This document shows, one piece after another, positions 52,432 through 61,917 of a stretch of DNA of 64,000 bases (its first letter is position 1; every line of letters begins with the position of its first letter). The stretch covers positions 1 to 64,000 of the forward strand of contig NZ_SCNN01000005.1 in the NCBI RefSeq assembly GCF_005503535.1, in the 5' to 3' direction. Both the position numbers and the translations under genes were made by a program. This stretch comes from Mesorhizobium comanense (lineage in GTDB: Bacteria > Pseudomonadota > Alphaproteobacteria > Rhizobiales > Rhizobiaceae). The notes beneath the pieces were generated by a model. That model saw only the letters and a program-made list of their open reading frames with translations, had not been told where the DNA came from and searched no databases.

Positions 52432-52578
52432 GCCGGGCTTTACGGCGGCGCCATCTGCTCATAAAAGACTGCCGCCGCCGGACGCCTCCGGCTAACTCTG
52501 TGCAGACTCGGCGGTAAACCGCCGATATCTGCATTTTACCACCCGCGCTCGTTTGCGGGACTGGATAGGAGATACCCG

Positions 52579-54555
52579 ATGCTGAATTCCGTTTCCCTGA
52601 CATTTCCCGATGGCTCCGTCCGCGACTACGACGCGGCAATGACCGGCGCTGGCCTCGCCGAATCGATCTCGAAGTCGCTGGCCAAGAAGGCCGTTGCCTA
52701 TGCGATCGACGGCACCGTGCGCGATCTCTCGGATCCGCTTGGCAAGTCCGGAAAGGTCGAGATCATCACCCGCGAAGACCCGCGCGCGCTGGAACTCATC
52801 CGCCATGACACGGCGCATGTGCTGGCCGAAGCCGTGCAGGAGATATGGCCGGGAACGCAGGTCACTATCGGGCCGGTGATCGAGAACGGATTCTATTACG
52901 ATTTCGCCCGCAACGAGCCGTTCACGCCAGATGATTTCCCGGTGATCGAGAAGAAGATGCGGGAGATCATCGCGCGCAACAAGCCGTTCACCAAGGAAGT
53001 CTGGACGCGCGAGAAAGCCAGGAAGGTGTTCTCCGACAAGGGCGAGCGCTACAAGCTCGAACTGATCGATGCCATTCCCGAAGACCAGGATCTCAAGATC
53101 TACGCCCAGGGCGACTGGTTCGATCTTTGCCGCGGCCCGCACATGGCCTCGACGGGCCAGATCGGCAATGCCTTCAAGCTGATGAAGGTGGCGGGCGCCT
53201 ACTGGCGCGGCGATTCGAACAATCCGATGCTGACGCGCATCTACGGCACGGCCTGGGCCGACCAGGCGCAACTCGAAGCTTACCAGACGATGCTGGAGGA
53301 GGCGGAGAAGCGCGACCACCGCAAGCTTGGCCGCGAGATGGACCTGTTCCATTTCCAGGAGGAGGGGCCGGGCGTCGTCTTCTGGCATGCCAAGGGCTGG
53401 AAGATGTTCCAGAACCTGGTCAATTACATGCGCCGCCGCCTTGATGAGCAGGGCTATCAGGAAGTCAACGCCCCGCAGGTGCTCGACAAGAGCCTGTGGG
53501 AGACCTCGGGTCACTGGGGCTGGTATCGCGACGCCATGTTCAAGGTGACCGTCGCCGGCGACGACACCGATGACGACCGCGTCTTCGCGCTGAAGCCGAT
53601 GAACTGCCCGGGCCACGTGCAGATTTTCAAGCACGGGTTGAAGTCTTACCGCGACCTGCCGGTAAAGCTGGCGGAATTCGGCAATGTGCACCGCTACGAG
53701 CCATCGGGCGCGCTGCATGGTCTGATGCGCGTGCGCGGTTTCACGCAGGACGATGCGCATATCTTCTGCACCGAGGAGCAACTGGCGGCGGAATGCCTGC
53801 GCATCAACGACCTGATCCTGTCGACCTATGCCGATTTCGGCTTCGACGAGATCAGCGTCAAACTGTCGACCCGGCCGGACAAGCGCGTCGGCACCGATGA
53901 GGCCTGGGACCATGCCGAGGCGATCATGGGCAGCGTGCTGGAGACGATCAGGACAAGGTCCGGCAATCGGATCAAGACCTCGATCAATCCGGGCGAGGGC
54001 GCTTTCTACGGACCGAAATTCGAGTATGTGTTGAAGGACGCGATTGGCCGCGAATGGCAGTGCGGCACGACGCAGGTCGACTTCAACCTGCCCGAGCGCT
54101 TCGGCGCCTTCTACATCGGTTCGGATTCGGAGAAGAAACAGCCGGTCATGGTCCACCGCGCCATCTGCGGTTCGATGGAGCGCTTCCTCGGCATCCTCAT
54201 CGAGAACTATTCCGGCCATTTCCCGCTGTGGTTCGCGCCGCTGCAGGTGGTGGTGGCGACGATCACCTCCGAGGCAGACGGCTATGCAACCGAGGTGGTG
54301 GCAAAGCTCAAGGCCGCCGGGCTGCTGGCGGAAGCCGATTTGCGCAACGAGAAGATCAACTACAAGGTCCGCGAGCACTCGCTGGCCAAGGTTCCGGTCA
54401 TCCTCGTCTGCGGCAAACGCGAGGCGGAGGAACAGACGGTCAATATCCGCCGGCTCGGCTCGCGTGACCAGGAATCGCTTGGACTTGCCCAGGCGATCGC
54501 ACAGCTGACCGAAGAGGCGGTCACGCCCGATCGCCGGCGCAAGCGCGCTGCCTGA
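52579..54555 (+). CDS. thrS: Threonyl-tRNA synthetase
   Basis: A 658-residue class II synthetase. N-terminal TGS domain ([15 protein letters not shown]), the editing domain with [10 protein letters not shown] and the CRGPHMA motif, catalytic motif 2 region [25 protein letters not shown] and motif 3 [19 protein letters not shown], then the anticodon-binding domain. [10 protein letters not shown] contributes the catalytic zinc Cys. Followed by a terminator. Confidence 0.98.
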   Translation: MLNSVSLTFPDGSVRDYDAAMTGAGLAESISKSLAKKAVAYAIDGTVRDLSDPLGKSGKVEIITREDPRALELIRHDTAHVLAEAVQEIWPGTQVTIGPVIENGFYYDFARNEPFTPDDFPVIEKKMREIIARNKPFTKEVWTREKARKVFSDKGERYKLELIDAIPEDQDLKIYAQGDWFDLCRGPHMASTGQIGNAFKLMKVAGAYWRGDSNNPMLTRIYGTAWADQAQLEAYQTMLEEAEKRDHRKLGREMDLFHFQEEGPGVVFWHAKGWKMFQNLVNYMRRRLDEQGYQEVNAPQVLDKSLWETSGHWGWYRDAMFKVTVAGDDTDDDRVFALKPMNCPGHVQIFKHGLKSYRDLPVKLAEFGNVHRYEPSGALHGLMRVRGFTQDDAHIFCTEEQLAAECLRINDLILSTYADFGFDEISVKLSTRPDKRVGTDEAWDHAEAIMGSVLETIRTRSGNRIKTSINPGEGAFYGPKFEYVLKDAIGREWQCGTTQVDFNLPERFGAFYIGSDSEKKQPVMVHRAICGSMERFLGILIENYSGHFPLWFAPLQVVVATITSEADGYATEVVAKLKAAGLLAEADLRNEKINYKVREHSLAKVPVILVCGKREAEEQTVNIRRLGSRDQESLGLAQAIAQLTEEAVTPDRRRKRAA

Positions 54556-54573
54556 TTGTTCAACACTTTGCAG

Positions 54574-54603
54574 ATGGCGGTGGAGCGATCCACCGCCATT
54601 TTC
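54574..54603 (+). terminator. Rho-independent terminator of thrS
   Basis: Perfect 11-bp stem ATGGCGGTGGA / TCCACCGCCAT with a GCGA tetraloop, followed by four T. Confidence 0.85.
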
Positions 54604-54638
54604 ATATCCCTGTCACGCCGGGCTTGTAACGAATCTCC

Positions 54639-55577
54639 ATGCTCAAGCTGAAATTGCGCGAAAAACCGTTTCCCGAGCTTTCCTATGCCAGTCCGCATCA
54701 GCCGGCGCTGACGCGCTGGGTCATTCATTCCATTGAAGGCCTGTCGGGGCGCGACCGGTATGCCGCCCTCTATGATTTCTGGCGCCGCCAGGTGGTGCCG
54801 ACAGGCGAGCGCGTGTTCAGCCGCATGCTCGACCTGATCGACGTGCGGATACGCACCGCCGACCAATGGCCGCCCGCGCCATTGCCGGACACGCCGCTGG
54901 TGATCGTTGCCAACCATCCGTTCGGCATCGGCGACGGCATCGCCGTGCTCTCGTTGGTGGAGCAGCTGGGGCGGCCGTTCCGGGTGATGATCCACAAGGA
55001 TCTGCTCAAGATCCGGGAGATGGAGCCCTATTCGCTGCCGATCGACTTTTCCGAGACCAAGGATGCGCTGAAGAACAACATGGCCGTGCGCCACGAAGCG
55101 GTGCGGCTGTTGAAGGAGGGCGTCACCATCGTGGTGTTTCCCGCCGGTGGCGTCGCCACCGCGCCGAAAGGCTTTGGCCGGGCGCGCGACCTGCCATGGA
55201 AGATGTTTCCGGCACGTCTGGTCCAGGATGCCAAGGCGTCGGTCATTCCGATGCATTTTTCTGGGCAGAACGGCCGGCTGTTCCATCTGATCAGCGGACC
55301 GATGAACATGGCCGAGCGCGACGGCCGCGTGGCCAAATTCGTCGGCAAGGCCTCGCTGACATTGCGTCTTTCGATGCTCATCCACGAGTTCGCGCGGCTG
55401 TCCGGCAAGGCGATCGACGTCCGCGTCGGCGAGGTGCTGAGCTGGAGCGAACTGGAGCCGTTGCGCGATCGCAAGGCATTGCTCGACCGGCTCTACCGCG
55501 GTGTGTTCGATCTGGCGCCGCAGCTGCCGCGCCGCCGGATTCCCTTCCTGCCGGCACGGGCGAAGCTGGCTGCATAG
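54639..55577 (+). CDS. Lysophospholipid acyltransferase-family protein (PlsC/OlsA type)
   Basis: A 312-residue acyltransferase. The acceptor motif NHPFGIGDG with His-Pro and Asp is a variant of HxxxxD seen in the rhizobial and hemolysin-like subgroup; VVFPAGGVATAPKG is the downstream FPEG-equivalent. It probably transfers acyl chains to a lysophospholipid or lyso-aminolipid at the inner membrane; the precise acceptor is not visible. Confidence 0.85.
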   Translation: MLKLKLREKPFPELSYASPHQPALTRWVIHSIEGLSGRDRYAALYDFWRRQVVPTGERVFSRMLDLIDVRIRTADQWPPAPLPDTPLVIVANHPFGIGDGIAVLSLVEQLGRPFRVMIHKDLLKIREMEPYSLPIDFSETKDALKNNMAVRHEAVRLLKEGVTIVVFPAGGVATAPKGFGRARDLPWKMFPARLVQDAKASVIPMHFSGQNGRLFHLISGPMNMAERDGRVAKFVGKASLTLRLSMLIHEFARLSGKAIDVRVGEVLSWSELEPLRDRKALLDRLYRGVFDLAPQLPRRRIPFLPARAKLAA

Positions 55578-55673
55578 GTTTACGCGACGTCGGATATTTC
55601 GCGCGAGTCTCCAAACGGTCACAGTCATTGGCTGTAGGATTTGGTACGCAAGTGCCGGGTGGAGGCCATTCCA

Positions 55674-56462
55674 ATGCGCGTCGTGACGGGGCTGGTTCTG
55701 GCAGTCGTATGGGGTACGGCGCCTGGGTTCGCCAGTGCGGCCGACCTCCCCGTATCTGCGGAGCCGTCGTGGACCGGCACCTATATCGGTGCGAACGTCG
55801 GCTATGGCTGGGCTCCGGGTTCGGTTGGCCTGTCCGAAAGCTCGACGGATCCAGCACTTGACGGCTTTTTGGGGGCTGCGGCCAACGCTGGTGTTTTCCC
55901 CACGTCGCTTTCGCCAGGGGCGCGCGGCCTGCTCGGCGGTGGTCAGGCTGGCTACAACTGGCAATTGCCGTCGGGCTGGGTTGTTGGCGTCGAGGCGGAC
56001 TTTAACGCTTCAGGTATCACAGGATCGTCCTCGGTCACGACCACGCCGTCTGGATTTGACGACACGCAGACCGGCGTCAGCAAGAAAATCGACTGGTTCG
56101 GAACTGTGCGTGGTCGCGCCGGCTATCTCGTCAACCCGCAATGGTTGCTCTACGCGACAGGTGGTCTGGCCTACGGCAAGACCAGCCTGAACTTCAATAC
56201 GACAGATGTAACGTCGGGTTGTTTGGTGAATGCTTTTATCTGCGCTGACCAGACTTCGTCAGGTATCAAACTGGGATGGACAGCGGGGGCCGGCATCGAG
56301 ACGATGCTGACGCCGAATTGGAGCATCAAGGCCGAGTACCTCTATGTCGATCTCGGCAAACGATCCTTCGACGCAACTTCGAATACGCCAATCGTTTTCA
56401 CCGCGTCGTCTGCCTATCATGAGCAGATCGTCGACTTTGGGTTGAACTATCACTTCAACTGA
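55674..56462 (+). CDS. Outer membrane beta-barrel protein (Omp25/31-like)
   Basis: A 262-residue protein with signal peptide ending ASA/ADLP and the repeated barrel motif WTGTYIGANVGYGWA; WFGTVRGRAGYLVNPQWLLYATGG is the internal porin-like signature and the C-terminal GLNYHFN ends in aromatic-Asn (usually Phe). Same superfamily as the protein at the left end of the window, but with a longer extracellular insertion (Cys pair CLVNAFICA). GGAGG lies upstream of ATG 55674. Confidence 0.88.
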   Translation: MRVVTGLVLAVVWGTAPGFASAADLPVSAEPSWTGTYIGANVGYGWAPGSVGLSESSTDPALDGFLGAAANAGVFPTSLSPGARGLLGGGQAGYNWQLPSGWVVGVEADFNASGITGSSSVTTTPSGFDDTQTGVSKKIDWFGTVRGRAGYLVNPQWLLYATGGLAYGKTSLNFNTTDVTSGCLVNAFICADQTSSGIKLGWTAGAGIETMLTPNWSIKAEYLYVDLGKRSFDATSNTPIVFTASSAYHEQIVDFGLNYHFN

Positions 56463-56506
56463 GCGGCCATCGCCGCCGCCGATCATCGCTCTAAGTCAAA
56501 GAGATC

Positions 56507-56577
56507 GAGCACGATGCCTGGACAAACGGAAACGTTTGTCCGCGAAAAACCGCTTCACACTTTTCGGCATCATGCTC
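56507..56577. repeat. Rhizobial palindromic repeat with nested hairpin
   Basis: Outer arms GAGCACGATGCC / GGCATCATGCTC (one mismatch) enclose GACAAACG-GAAA-CGTTTGTC. It abuts the stop codon of the gene at 56577 and recalls the GAGCATGATGCC-type repeat common in Mesorhizobium. Confidence 0.75.
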
Positions 56578-57539
56578 TAGTCGGCGCCTTCTTCCGGATC
56601 CATCGCCGCGGCTTCAGTGGCCAGAACCTCGATTTCCTGGTTCTGTCCGGCGACCACCGTGAAATCCTTCTGGTAGATGCGGTCGCGGTTCTTTGCGATG
56701 ATGGTGTAGTCGCCCTCGGCGAGGACCATGGAAGCGAAAGCGCCGACGGTCTCCTTGATGGGATCGCCCGATTCGTTGAGCAGCGACCAGGACGTGTCGG
56801 CGATCGCTTCGCCGCCGGTTTCGCGCACCAGCTTCATCGTGATTTCGGCGGCGTGATGCTCGACGGTGGCTTCCGTCAGCTTGCCGGCCTCGACACGGAT
56901 GTCGGAGCGGATCACGGCGTTGACCGCGCCATAGGTGGAGACGACGTGGTAGATGCCGGCGTTGAGCCGTACCACGCTGTTGGGCTCGACATCGGGAATG
57001 ATCAGCGCGCGGTCGCCATTGGGCTCGGCATGGCCGTCATAGATCGAAAAGCGCAGCTTCTTGGGCGGAATGCGCACGCCGCCGGAAAGAACCGCGTCGA
57101 GCTTCAGGCCGCCGGCATCAAGCACCACGCTTTCGCGCTTGGCGTCCTTGCCGACCGTGATACGCTTTGTGGCGCCGGCGCGGCCATAAGAGGCATGGAC
57201 CAGGTAGCTGCCGGGCTCCAGCTGGAAGACCGCGGTGCCGCCATGGGCCGAGGCCACCATCGGCAATTTGCCGTTGACTGCTTCCGGCTTGAAGACGCGC
57301 CAGACGAGACCGCGGGTGATATCGGTGCCCTTGTCGGTCAACTGCGCGGAGAGCGTGATCGCGCCGCCGCCGCCGATGGCCAGTGACGTGTCGCCTTTCG
57401 GCGTCGCGTAGCTCGAGATACCGGGCAGCTTCAGGTCGCCGACGCCGTCCTTTTCCTGCGCAAGGGCAATGGTTGCCGGCGCCATGACCAGCACAGCGCA
57501 GAGCCAGATCAGGAAAAGACGCAGGCGCCCCTCAAACAT
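56577..57539 (-). CDS. Exported protein with repeated beta domains, unknown function
   Basis: A 320-residue protein with signal peptide (FLIWLCAVLVMAPATIALA/QEKDG). The mature part has at least three similar beta-sandwich-like stretches: LEPGSYLVHASYGRAGATKRITV, LNAGIYHVVSTYGAVNAVIR and LAEGDYTIIAKNRDRIYQKDF, each with a G-x-Y-x-(V/I) core, as in carboxypeptidase-regulatory or TonB-dependent plug-like Ig folds. MFEGRLRLF is the preferred start. No catalytic motif. Confidence 0.8.
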   Translation of the reverse strand: MFEGRLRLFLIWLCAVLVMAPATIALAQEKDGVGDLKLPGISSYATPKGDTSLAIGGGGAITLSAQLTDKGTDITRGLVWRVFKPEAVNGKLPMVASAHGGTAVFQLEPGSYLVHASYGRAGATKRITVGKDAKRESVVLDAGGLKLDAVLSGGVRIPPKKLRFSIYDGHAEPNGDRALIIPDVEPNSVVRLNAGIYHVVSTYGAVNAVIRSDIRVEAGKLTEATVEHHAAEITMKLVRETGGEAIADTSWSLLNESGDPIKETVGAFASMVLAEGDYTIIAKNRDRIYQKDFTVVAGQNQEIEVLATEAAAMDPEEGAD

Positions 57540-57693
57540 GTCTTGCGTTGAAGCCCATGGCGGTGGCAATTTCAAGGCTTAAGAGTCCGGTCCACGACTC
57601 TTCAGCCTGGCGCCTGTGCGCCTTTGCCCGAGCCGCCCGAATTCCCGATGGTGCGCTTCAGCTCAAAACAGAGTGTCTAGGAGACTTGCGCCC

Positions 57694-58278
57694 ATGGCGT
57701 CGCCGATCATCGACTTCCTGCTGACCCGAAATTCAGCACCCATTCCGGACCTCAAGGAGCCGGCACCGAGCGACGCCGATATCGCAACGATGATCGCGGC
57801 CGCAACAAGGGTGCCCGATCATGGCCGGCTCGAACCCTGGCGCTTCATCATCTATCGCGGCGATGTCCGCGTCGAGATCGGCAGGAAGCTGGCGGAACTC
57901 GCGGAACTGCGGGAAGGGCCGCTGCCCGACGGCCGCCGCAACCAGGAACTGGCCCGGTTCTCGCGCGCGCCGCTGGTCATCGGGGTCGTGTCGGTGCCGA
58001 AAGAGAGCCCGAAGATTCCGCAATGGGAGATGTTCCTGTCGGGCGGCATGGCGGCAATGAACCTGATCATCGCGGCCAACGCGCTGGGCTATGGCACCAA
58101 CATGATCAGCAACTGGTACTCCGATGTTGCCGAGGGCAGGGCAATCCTGGGGCTGGCGCCGCAGGAACGTGTCGTCGGGTTCATTCACATCGGCTCCCAC
58201 GCCGGGCCGGCGCCGGAGCGTCCGAGACCAGATCCGGCCAAGCTCTACGCGGACTATGCCGGGCCCTGGGCCGGCTGA
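57694..58278 (+). CDS. Nitroreductase family protein (YdjA-like)
   Basis: A 194-residue FMN-dependent reductase. TRVPDHGRLEPWRFIIYRG is the family FMN region (Arg/Pro/Phe), and AAMNLIIAANALGYGTNMISNW and VVGFIHIGSHA complete the fold. The flavin reductase gene begins at the next base, so the two are an operon, with the partner possibly supplying reduced flavin. Confidence 0.9.
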   Translation: MASPIIDFLLTRNSAPIPDLKEPAPSDADIATMIAAATRVPDHGRLEPWRFIIYRGDVRVEIGRKLAELAELREGPLPDGRRNQELARFSRAPLVIGVVSVPKESPKIPQWEMFLSGGMAAMNLIIAANALGYGTNMISNWYSDVAEGRAILGLAPQERVVGFIHIGSHAGPAPERPRPDPAKLYADYAGPWAG

Positions 58279-58887
58279 ATGTTCTACGAGCCATCCAAGG
58301 GGCATGGGCTGCCGCACGACCCGTCGAAAGCGATCGTCGCGCCGCGTCCGATCGGCTGGATATCGACGCTGAACAAGGCGGGTGAGATCAACATCGCGCC
58401 ATACTCGTTCTTCAATGCCGTTTCGACGCGCCCCTTCATCGTCTGGTTCTCCTCGGAAGGCGAGAAGGACAGCGCGTCCTTCGCGCTGGAAACCGGCGAG
58501 TTCGTCGCCAATCTGGTCAGCCGCGATCTCGCGGAAAAGATGAACTACACCTCGGTCAACGCGCCGCGTGGCGTCAACGAGTTCACCTACGCCGATCTCG
58601 CCATGGCGCCTTCGCGCCTTGTCCGCCCGCCCCGCGTGGCGGCTGCGCCTGCGGCGCTGGAATGTCGGGTGACGGAAGTGTTCCGCCCGAAGGGGCTGGA
58701 CGGAACACCGACGAGCGCCGTCGTCGTCGCCGGCGAGGTGGTCGGCGTGCATATTGACGATGCTTTCCTGAAAGACGGACTTTTCGACATCACCAAGGCC
58801 GGCAATGTCGCTCGTCTCGGCTACATGGATTATGCCAGCGTCGGCGAGGTCTTTTCGATGCGCCGGCCTCGCTGGGGCAAGGACTGA
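58279..58887 (+). CDS. Flavin reductase family protein
   Basis: A 202-residue FMN-binding split-barrel protein (flavin reductase-like domain): IVAPRPIGWISTLNKAGEINIAPYSFFN and VVAGEVVGVHIDDAFL are characteristic. The start codon follows the nitroreductase stop directly. It converges with the TetR gene. Confidence 0.9.
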   Translation: MFYEPSKGHGLPHDPSKAIVAPRPIGWISTLNKAGEINIAPYSFFNAVSTRPFIVWFSSEGEKDSASFALETGEFVANLVSRDLAEKMNYTSVNAPRGVNEFTYADLAMAPSRLVRPPRVAAAPAALECRVTEVFRPKGLDGTPTSAVVVAGEVVGVHIDDAFLKDGLFDITKAGNVARLGYMDYASVGEVFSMRRPRWGKD

Positions 58888-58899
58888 GGCCGGGCCTGG

Positions 58900-59613
58900 T
58901 CACGACGGTTTGCCAGCGCCCGATTTCCGGCGGGCCGTCATGACGGCCCTGATGTAGCCGGGTTCGCCGATCTGGATGCTGCCATCGGGTAGGCCCAGTA
59001 TGCGGTCGAGGGCGATCTCGTAGAGCCTGACACGCCTTTCCAGCGCCTCGATTGCCATCTCCATGTCGGCATCGCCGCCGGCGATCGCCTTGGCCACGAC
59101 ATCGTGCGTGGCCATGCCGAACTGCATGACGATATCGGCGACGCCCTCCGGATCGAAGGTCCGGAAAGTGCCGTCTTCGACTCCTTGCTGGATGATCCTG
59201 ACCAGCAAGGGCGAAAACGATGCGCTCGCCGCCAGGTTGATGCGGTGGAAAAGCACCAGATTCTCCGGCCGGAATATCGTCTCGAAAAGAGCCCAGGCCT
59301 CCGGCGCGGTGTCGATCTTGGCTCTCCGCGATTGTGCGAGCAGGCCGTTCAGACGGCCAAGCGGATCGAGGCCGGGGTCGTCCGATATGTGCTGGACGCC
59401 AGCCAGTGCCTGCTTCGCGAAACGGTCGGCCAGCGCCTCCAGCAGAGCCTCCTTGGAGGCAAAATAGTGATAAAAGGCGCCCTTGGAGATGCCCGCGGAC
59501 GCAATGACATCATTCAGGCTCGCCCGGTCGTAGCCCTGCGTCAGGAACAGCGCCTGGGCATGGTCCAGAAGTTCTTCTCGCCGCAATTCCGGATGCTTGA
59601 TCACACGAGGCAT
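58900..59613 (-). CDS. TetR/AcrR-family transcriptional regulator
   Basis: A 237-residue repressor. HTH at about residues 12-58 (LFLTQGYDRASLNDVIASAGISKGAFYHYFASKEAL). The larger C-terminal ligand domain is family-typical in size. It is divergent from the ICMT-like gene, and tandem palindromes lie between, so autoregulation and regulation of that neighbour are likely. Confidence 0.92.
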   Translation of the reverse strand: MPRVIKHPELRREELLDHAQALFLTQGYDRASLNDVIASAGISKGAFYHYFASKEALLEALADRFAKQALAGVQHISDDPGLDPLGRLNGLLAQSRRAKIDTAPEAWALFETIFRPENLVLFHRINLAASASFSPLLVRIIQQGVEDGTFRTFDPEGVADIVMQFGMATHDVVAKAIAGGDADMEMAIEALERRVRLYEIALDRILGLPDGSIQIGEPGYIRAVMTARRKSGAGKPS

Positions 59614-59675
59614 GACGAAACCTTCTGCACGCGATGGCGGCTTTCGTCCAGTCTGGCCGAGAGCTCGCTTGAGTT

Positions 59676-59712
59676 ATAGACCGTTGGTCGGTATGATAGA
59701 CCGGTGGTCTAT
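59676..59712. promoter_or_regulatory. Tandem TetR-type operators
   Basis: Copy 1, ATAGACC-GTT-GGTCGGT (59676-59692), and copy 2, ATAGACC-GGT-GGTCTAT (59696-59712), the latter a perfect palindrome. Centres are 20 bp apart, about two helical turns. Located between TetR and its divergent target. Confidence 0.75.
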
Positions 59713-59754
59713 TTCAGCCAATATCGGGAGCGGCATACCCATGGAAGGTCGATC

Positions 59755-60429
59755 ATGATCGCGAAATTGATCCTTCAGACATTCATCTGGTTTGGCCTCA
59801 TGGGCGTCCTGCTCTTTCTGCCGGCGGGGACGCTGCACTGGCCGGCCGCGTGGGCCTATCTGGTCCTGATGGTGGCGCTCAGCCTGAGCTTGGGCGTGGC
59901 GCTGTCGCGTCGCGATCCCGGTCTGATGCAGGAGCGATTGAGCCCTCCCATCCAGAAGAATCAGCCGGCGGCCGACAAAGTCCTGCTGTCGATACTGCTG
60001 CTCGCCATCCTCGGCTGGCAGGTCGTCATGGGGTTCGACTTCCGTTTCGGCTGGTCGGCGGTTCCCATCTGGGTGCAAGTCATTGGTGGGCTGGTGCTGC
60101 TGGTCGGAATCTGGATCTGCTATCTGACGATGCTGGAGAACAGTTTTGCCGCTCCGGTCGTGAAGATACAGGACGATCGCGGACAGCGCGTGATCACCAG
60201 CGGCCCTTATGGCTATGTCCGCCATCCCATGTATGCGGGCGCCATCCTCTTCTTCGTAGGCACGGCGCTCGTGCTTGGTTCCTGGTGGGGGCTGGTCCTG
60301 GTGGTTGTGTTCGTCGTTCTGTTGGCCATGCGCACATTCATCGAGGAAAAAGCGCTGCGCGCCGGTCTGCGGGGCTACGGTGACTATGCGGAGCGGGTGC
60401 GTTACCGCCTGATTCCGCTGGTCTGGTAG
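59755..60429 (+). CDS. Isoprenylcysteine carboxyl methyltransferase (ICMT/PEMT-like) membrane protein
   Basis: A 224-residue protein with about five to six transmembrane segments and the C-terminal SAM-binding motif RVITSGPYGYVRHPMYAGAIL (GPYxxxRHPxY), followed by EEKALRAGLRGYGDYAERVRYRLIP. Such bacterial proteins methylate small substrates or lipids; the substrate is unknown. MIAKLILQ is preferred over the in-frame upstream start, with AAGGT upstream. Confidence 0.88.
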   Translation: MIAKLILQTFIWFGLMGVLLFLPAGTLHWPAAWAYLVLMVALSLSLGVALSRRDPGLMQERLSPPIQKNQPAADKVLLSILLLAILGWQVVMGFDFRFGWSAVPIWVQVIGGLVLLVGIWICYLTMLENSFAAPVVKIQDDRGQRVITSGPYGYVRHPMYAGAILFFVGTALVLGSWWGLVLVVVFVVLLAMRTFIEEKALRAGLRGYGDYAERVRYRLIPLVW

Positions 60430-61311
60430 TTAGGCGGAAACTCCTGCCGCCCTTGCACGCGCGAGCAGCCGTTCGGCCAGCCGCAAATGCGGGCGGTCGT
60501 ACATCTTGCCGTCGATGCCGACGACGCCGGGATTCCCCGCGGCCTGGAATGCCGAGACGATGGCCGCCGACTGGCTCACCGCATCGGGTGAGGGCGTGAA
60601 GGCCGCGTTGATGACGGGCACCTGGTCGGGATGGATCGCCATCTTGCCGGTGAATCCGTCCCGCTCGGCCTCGGCGCATTCGGTGGAAAAGGCCGCAATG
60701 TCGCGAAAATTCGGAAACACCGTATCGATCGCCGCGACCTCGGCGGCACCGGCCGCAAGTATGGTCGTCAGGCGGGCATGGCGGAACACGTCGGTGTAAC
60801 GGCCTTGCCCGTCGCGGGCAGAGCGTGCGCCGATCGCCGCGGACAGGTCTTCCGCGCCCCAGGTAAGGCCGATGAGCCGTGCGCTCGCGCCTGCATAGGT
60901 CGCCGCGGCCAGCACTCCCGCCGGCGTTTCGGTGATGATCGGCAGGATTCTTATCGCGCCGTCGGTCAGGCCGTTCTCGGCCTCCCGGACCCTGAGCTTG
61001 GCCGCGAGCTGCTGCACGTCCTGTCCGCTGTTGGACTTCGGCAGCATGATGCCGTCTGGCCTCGCTGCAACAAGGGCCGCGAGATCATCGTCCGTCAGCC
61101 CGGTCGAAAGGTCGTTGACCCTGACATAGATCGACGAGCTGGTCTGGCCCCGGTGTTCAAGGATGAAACTCGCGGCGGTGTCGCGCGCCGTTGCCTTGTT
61201 CTGCGGGGCCACGGAATCCTCGAGATCGACGATCACCACGTCGGCACCGGCGGCAAAGCCTTTCTCCAGCTTGCGCTCGGAATCGCCGGGTACAAACAGC
61301 AGCGAACGCAT
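60430..61311 (-). CDS. CoA ester lyase of the HpcH/HpaI-CitE family
   Basis: A 293-residue TIM-barrel enzyme: MRSLLFVPGDSERKLEKGF, VVIVDLEDSVAP (metal-ligand Asp/Glu region), IMLPKSNSG, and TETPAGVLAA. CitE-like proteins cleave or form malyl-CoA, citramalyl-CoA or similar esters. Its ATG overlaps the stop of the MaoC gene (ATGA), so both probably act on the same CoA intermediate. Confidence 0.9.
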   Translation of the reverse strand: MRSLLFVPGDSERKLEKGFAAGADVVIVDLEDSVAPQNKATARDTAASFILEHRGQTSSSIYVRVNDLSTGLTDDDLAALVAARPDGIMLPKSNSGQDVQQLAAKLRVREAENGLTDGAIRILPIITETPAGVLAAATYAGASARLIGLTWGAEDLSAAIGARSARDGQGRYTDVFRHARLTTILAAGAAEVAAIDTVFPNFRDIAAFSTECAEAERDGFTGKMAIHPDQVPVINAAFTPSPDAVSQSAAIVSAFQAAGNPGVVGIDGKMYDRPHLRLAERLLARARAAGVSA

Positions 61312-61763
61312 CAGGCCGCCTTCTTCAGCATCATCGCCTGCCTCGTGCATTTGGCGACCAGGACGTCGTTCTGGTTATAGGCACGGTGCTCGAACTCGAC
61401 GATGCCGCGATCCGGCTTCGATTTGGACTCACGCACCGAGACAACCGTTGTTTCGACCCGGACCGTGTCGCCGTGGAAGAGCGGGTGCGGGAATACGGTT
61501 TCCTTCATGCCGAGATTGGCCACCGTCGTGCCGACCGTGATGTCGTTGACCGAGATGCCGATCATCAGCCCGAGCGTGAAAAGCGAGTTGACCAGCGGCT
61601 TGCCCCACTCGCTCCTGGCGGCGAAGTCGAAGTCGATGTGCAACGGCTGCGGGTTCAGCGTCATCACCGAGAACAGCATGTTGTCGCTCTCGGTCACGGT
61701 CTTGCGCAGCGTGTGCTGGAAGACATGACCAACGACGAATTCCTCGAGATATAGGCCGGCCAT
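61311..61763 (-). CDS. MaoC-family hydratase/dehydratase
   Basis: A 150-residue hot-dog protein: FVVGHVFQHTLRKTVTESDN opens the R-hydratase fold, with LFSVMTLNPQPLHIDFDFA (the D-x(4)-H-like site) and NSLFTLGLMIGISVND. GGAGGAGAGACGAA precedes the ATG at 61763. Likely hydrates an enoyl-CoA or mesaconyl-type substrate linked to the CitE-like enzyme. Confidence 0.9.
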   Translation of the reverse strand: MAGLYLEEFVVGHVFQHTLRKTVTESDNMLFSVMTLNPQPLHIDFDFAARSEWGKPLVNSLFTLGLMIGISVNDITVGTTVANLGMKETVFPHPLFHGDTVRVETTVVSVRESKSKPDRGIVEFEHRAYNQNDVLVAKCTRQAMMLKKAA

Positions 61764-61917
61764 TTCGTCTCTCCTCCACTGCTGGACAGGTTGATAGGCG
61801 GTACATCCGGCGCTCGCAAGCCAGTTAATAAACATGGTTGACTGTTCGTAAACCAATTGTGCCTACCGTCATCACCGGGGCCGGAAACCTTCCGGCAAGG
61901 GGCGTAAGCAGACGGGC

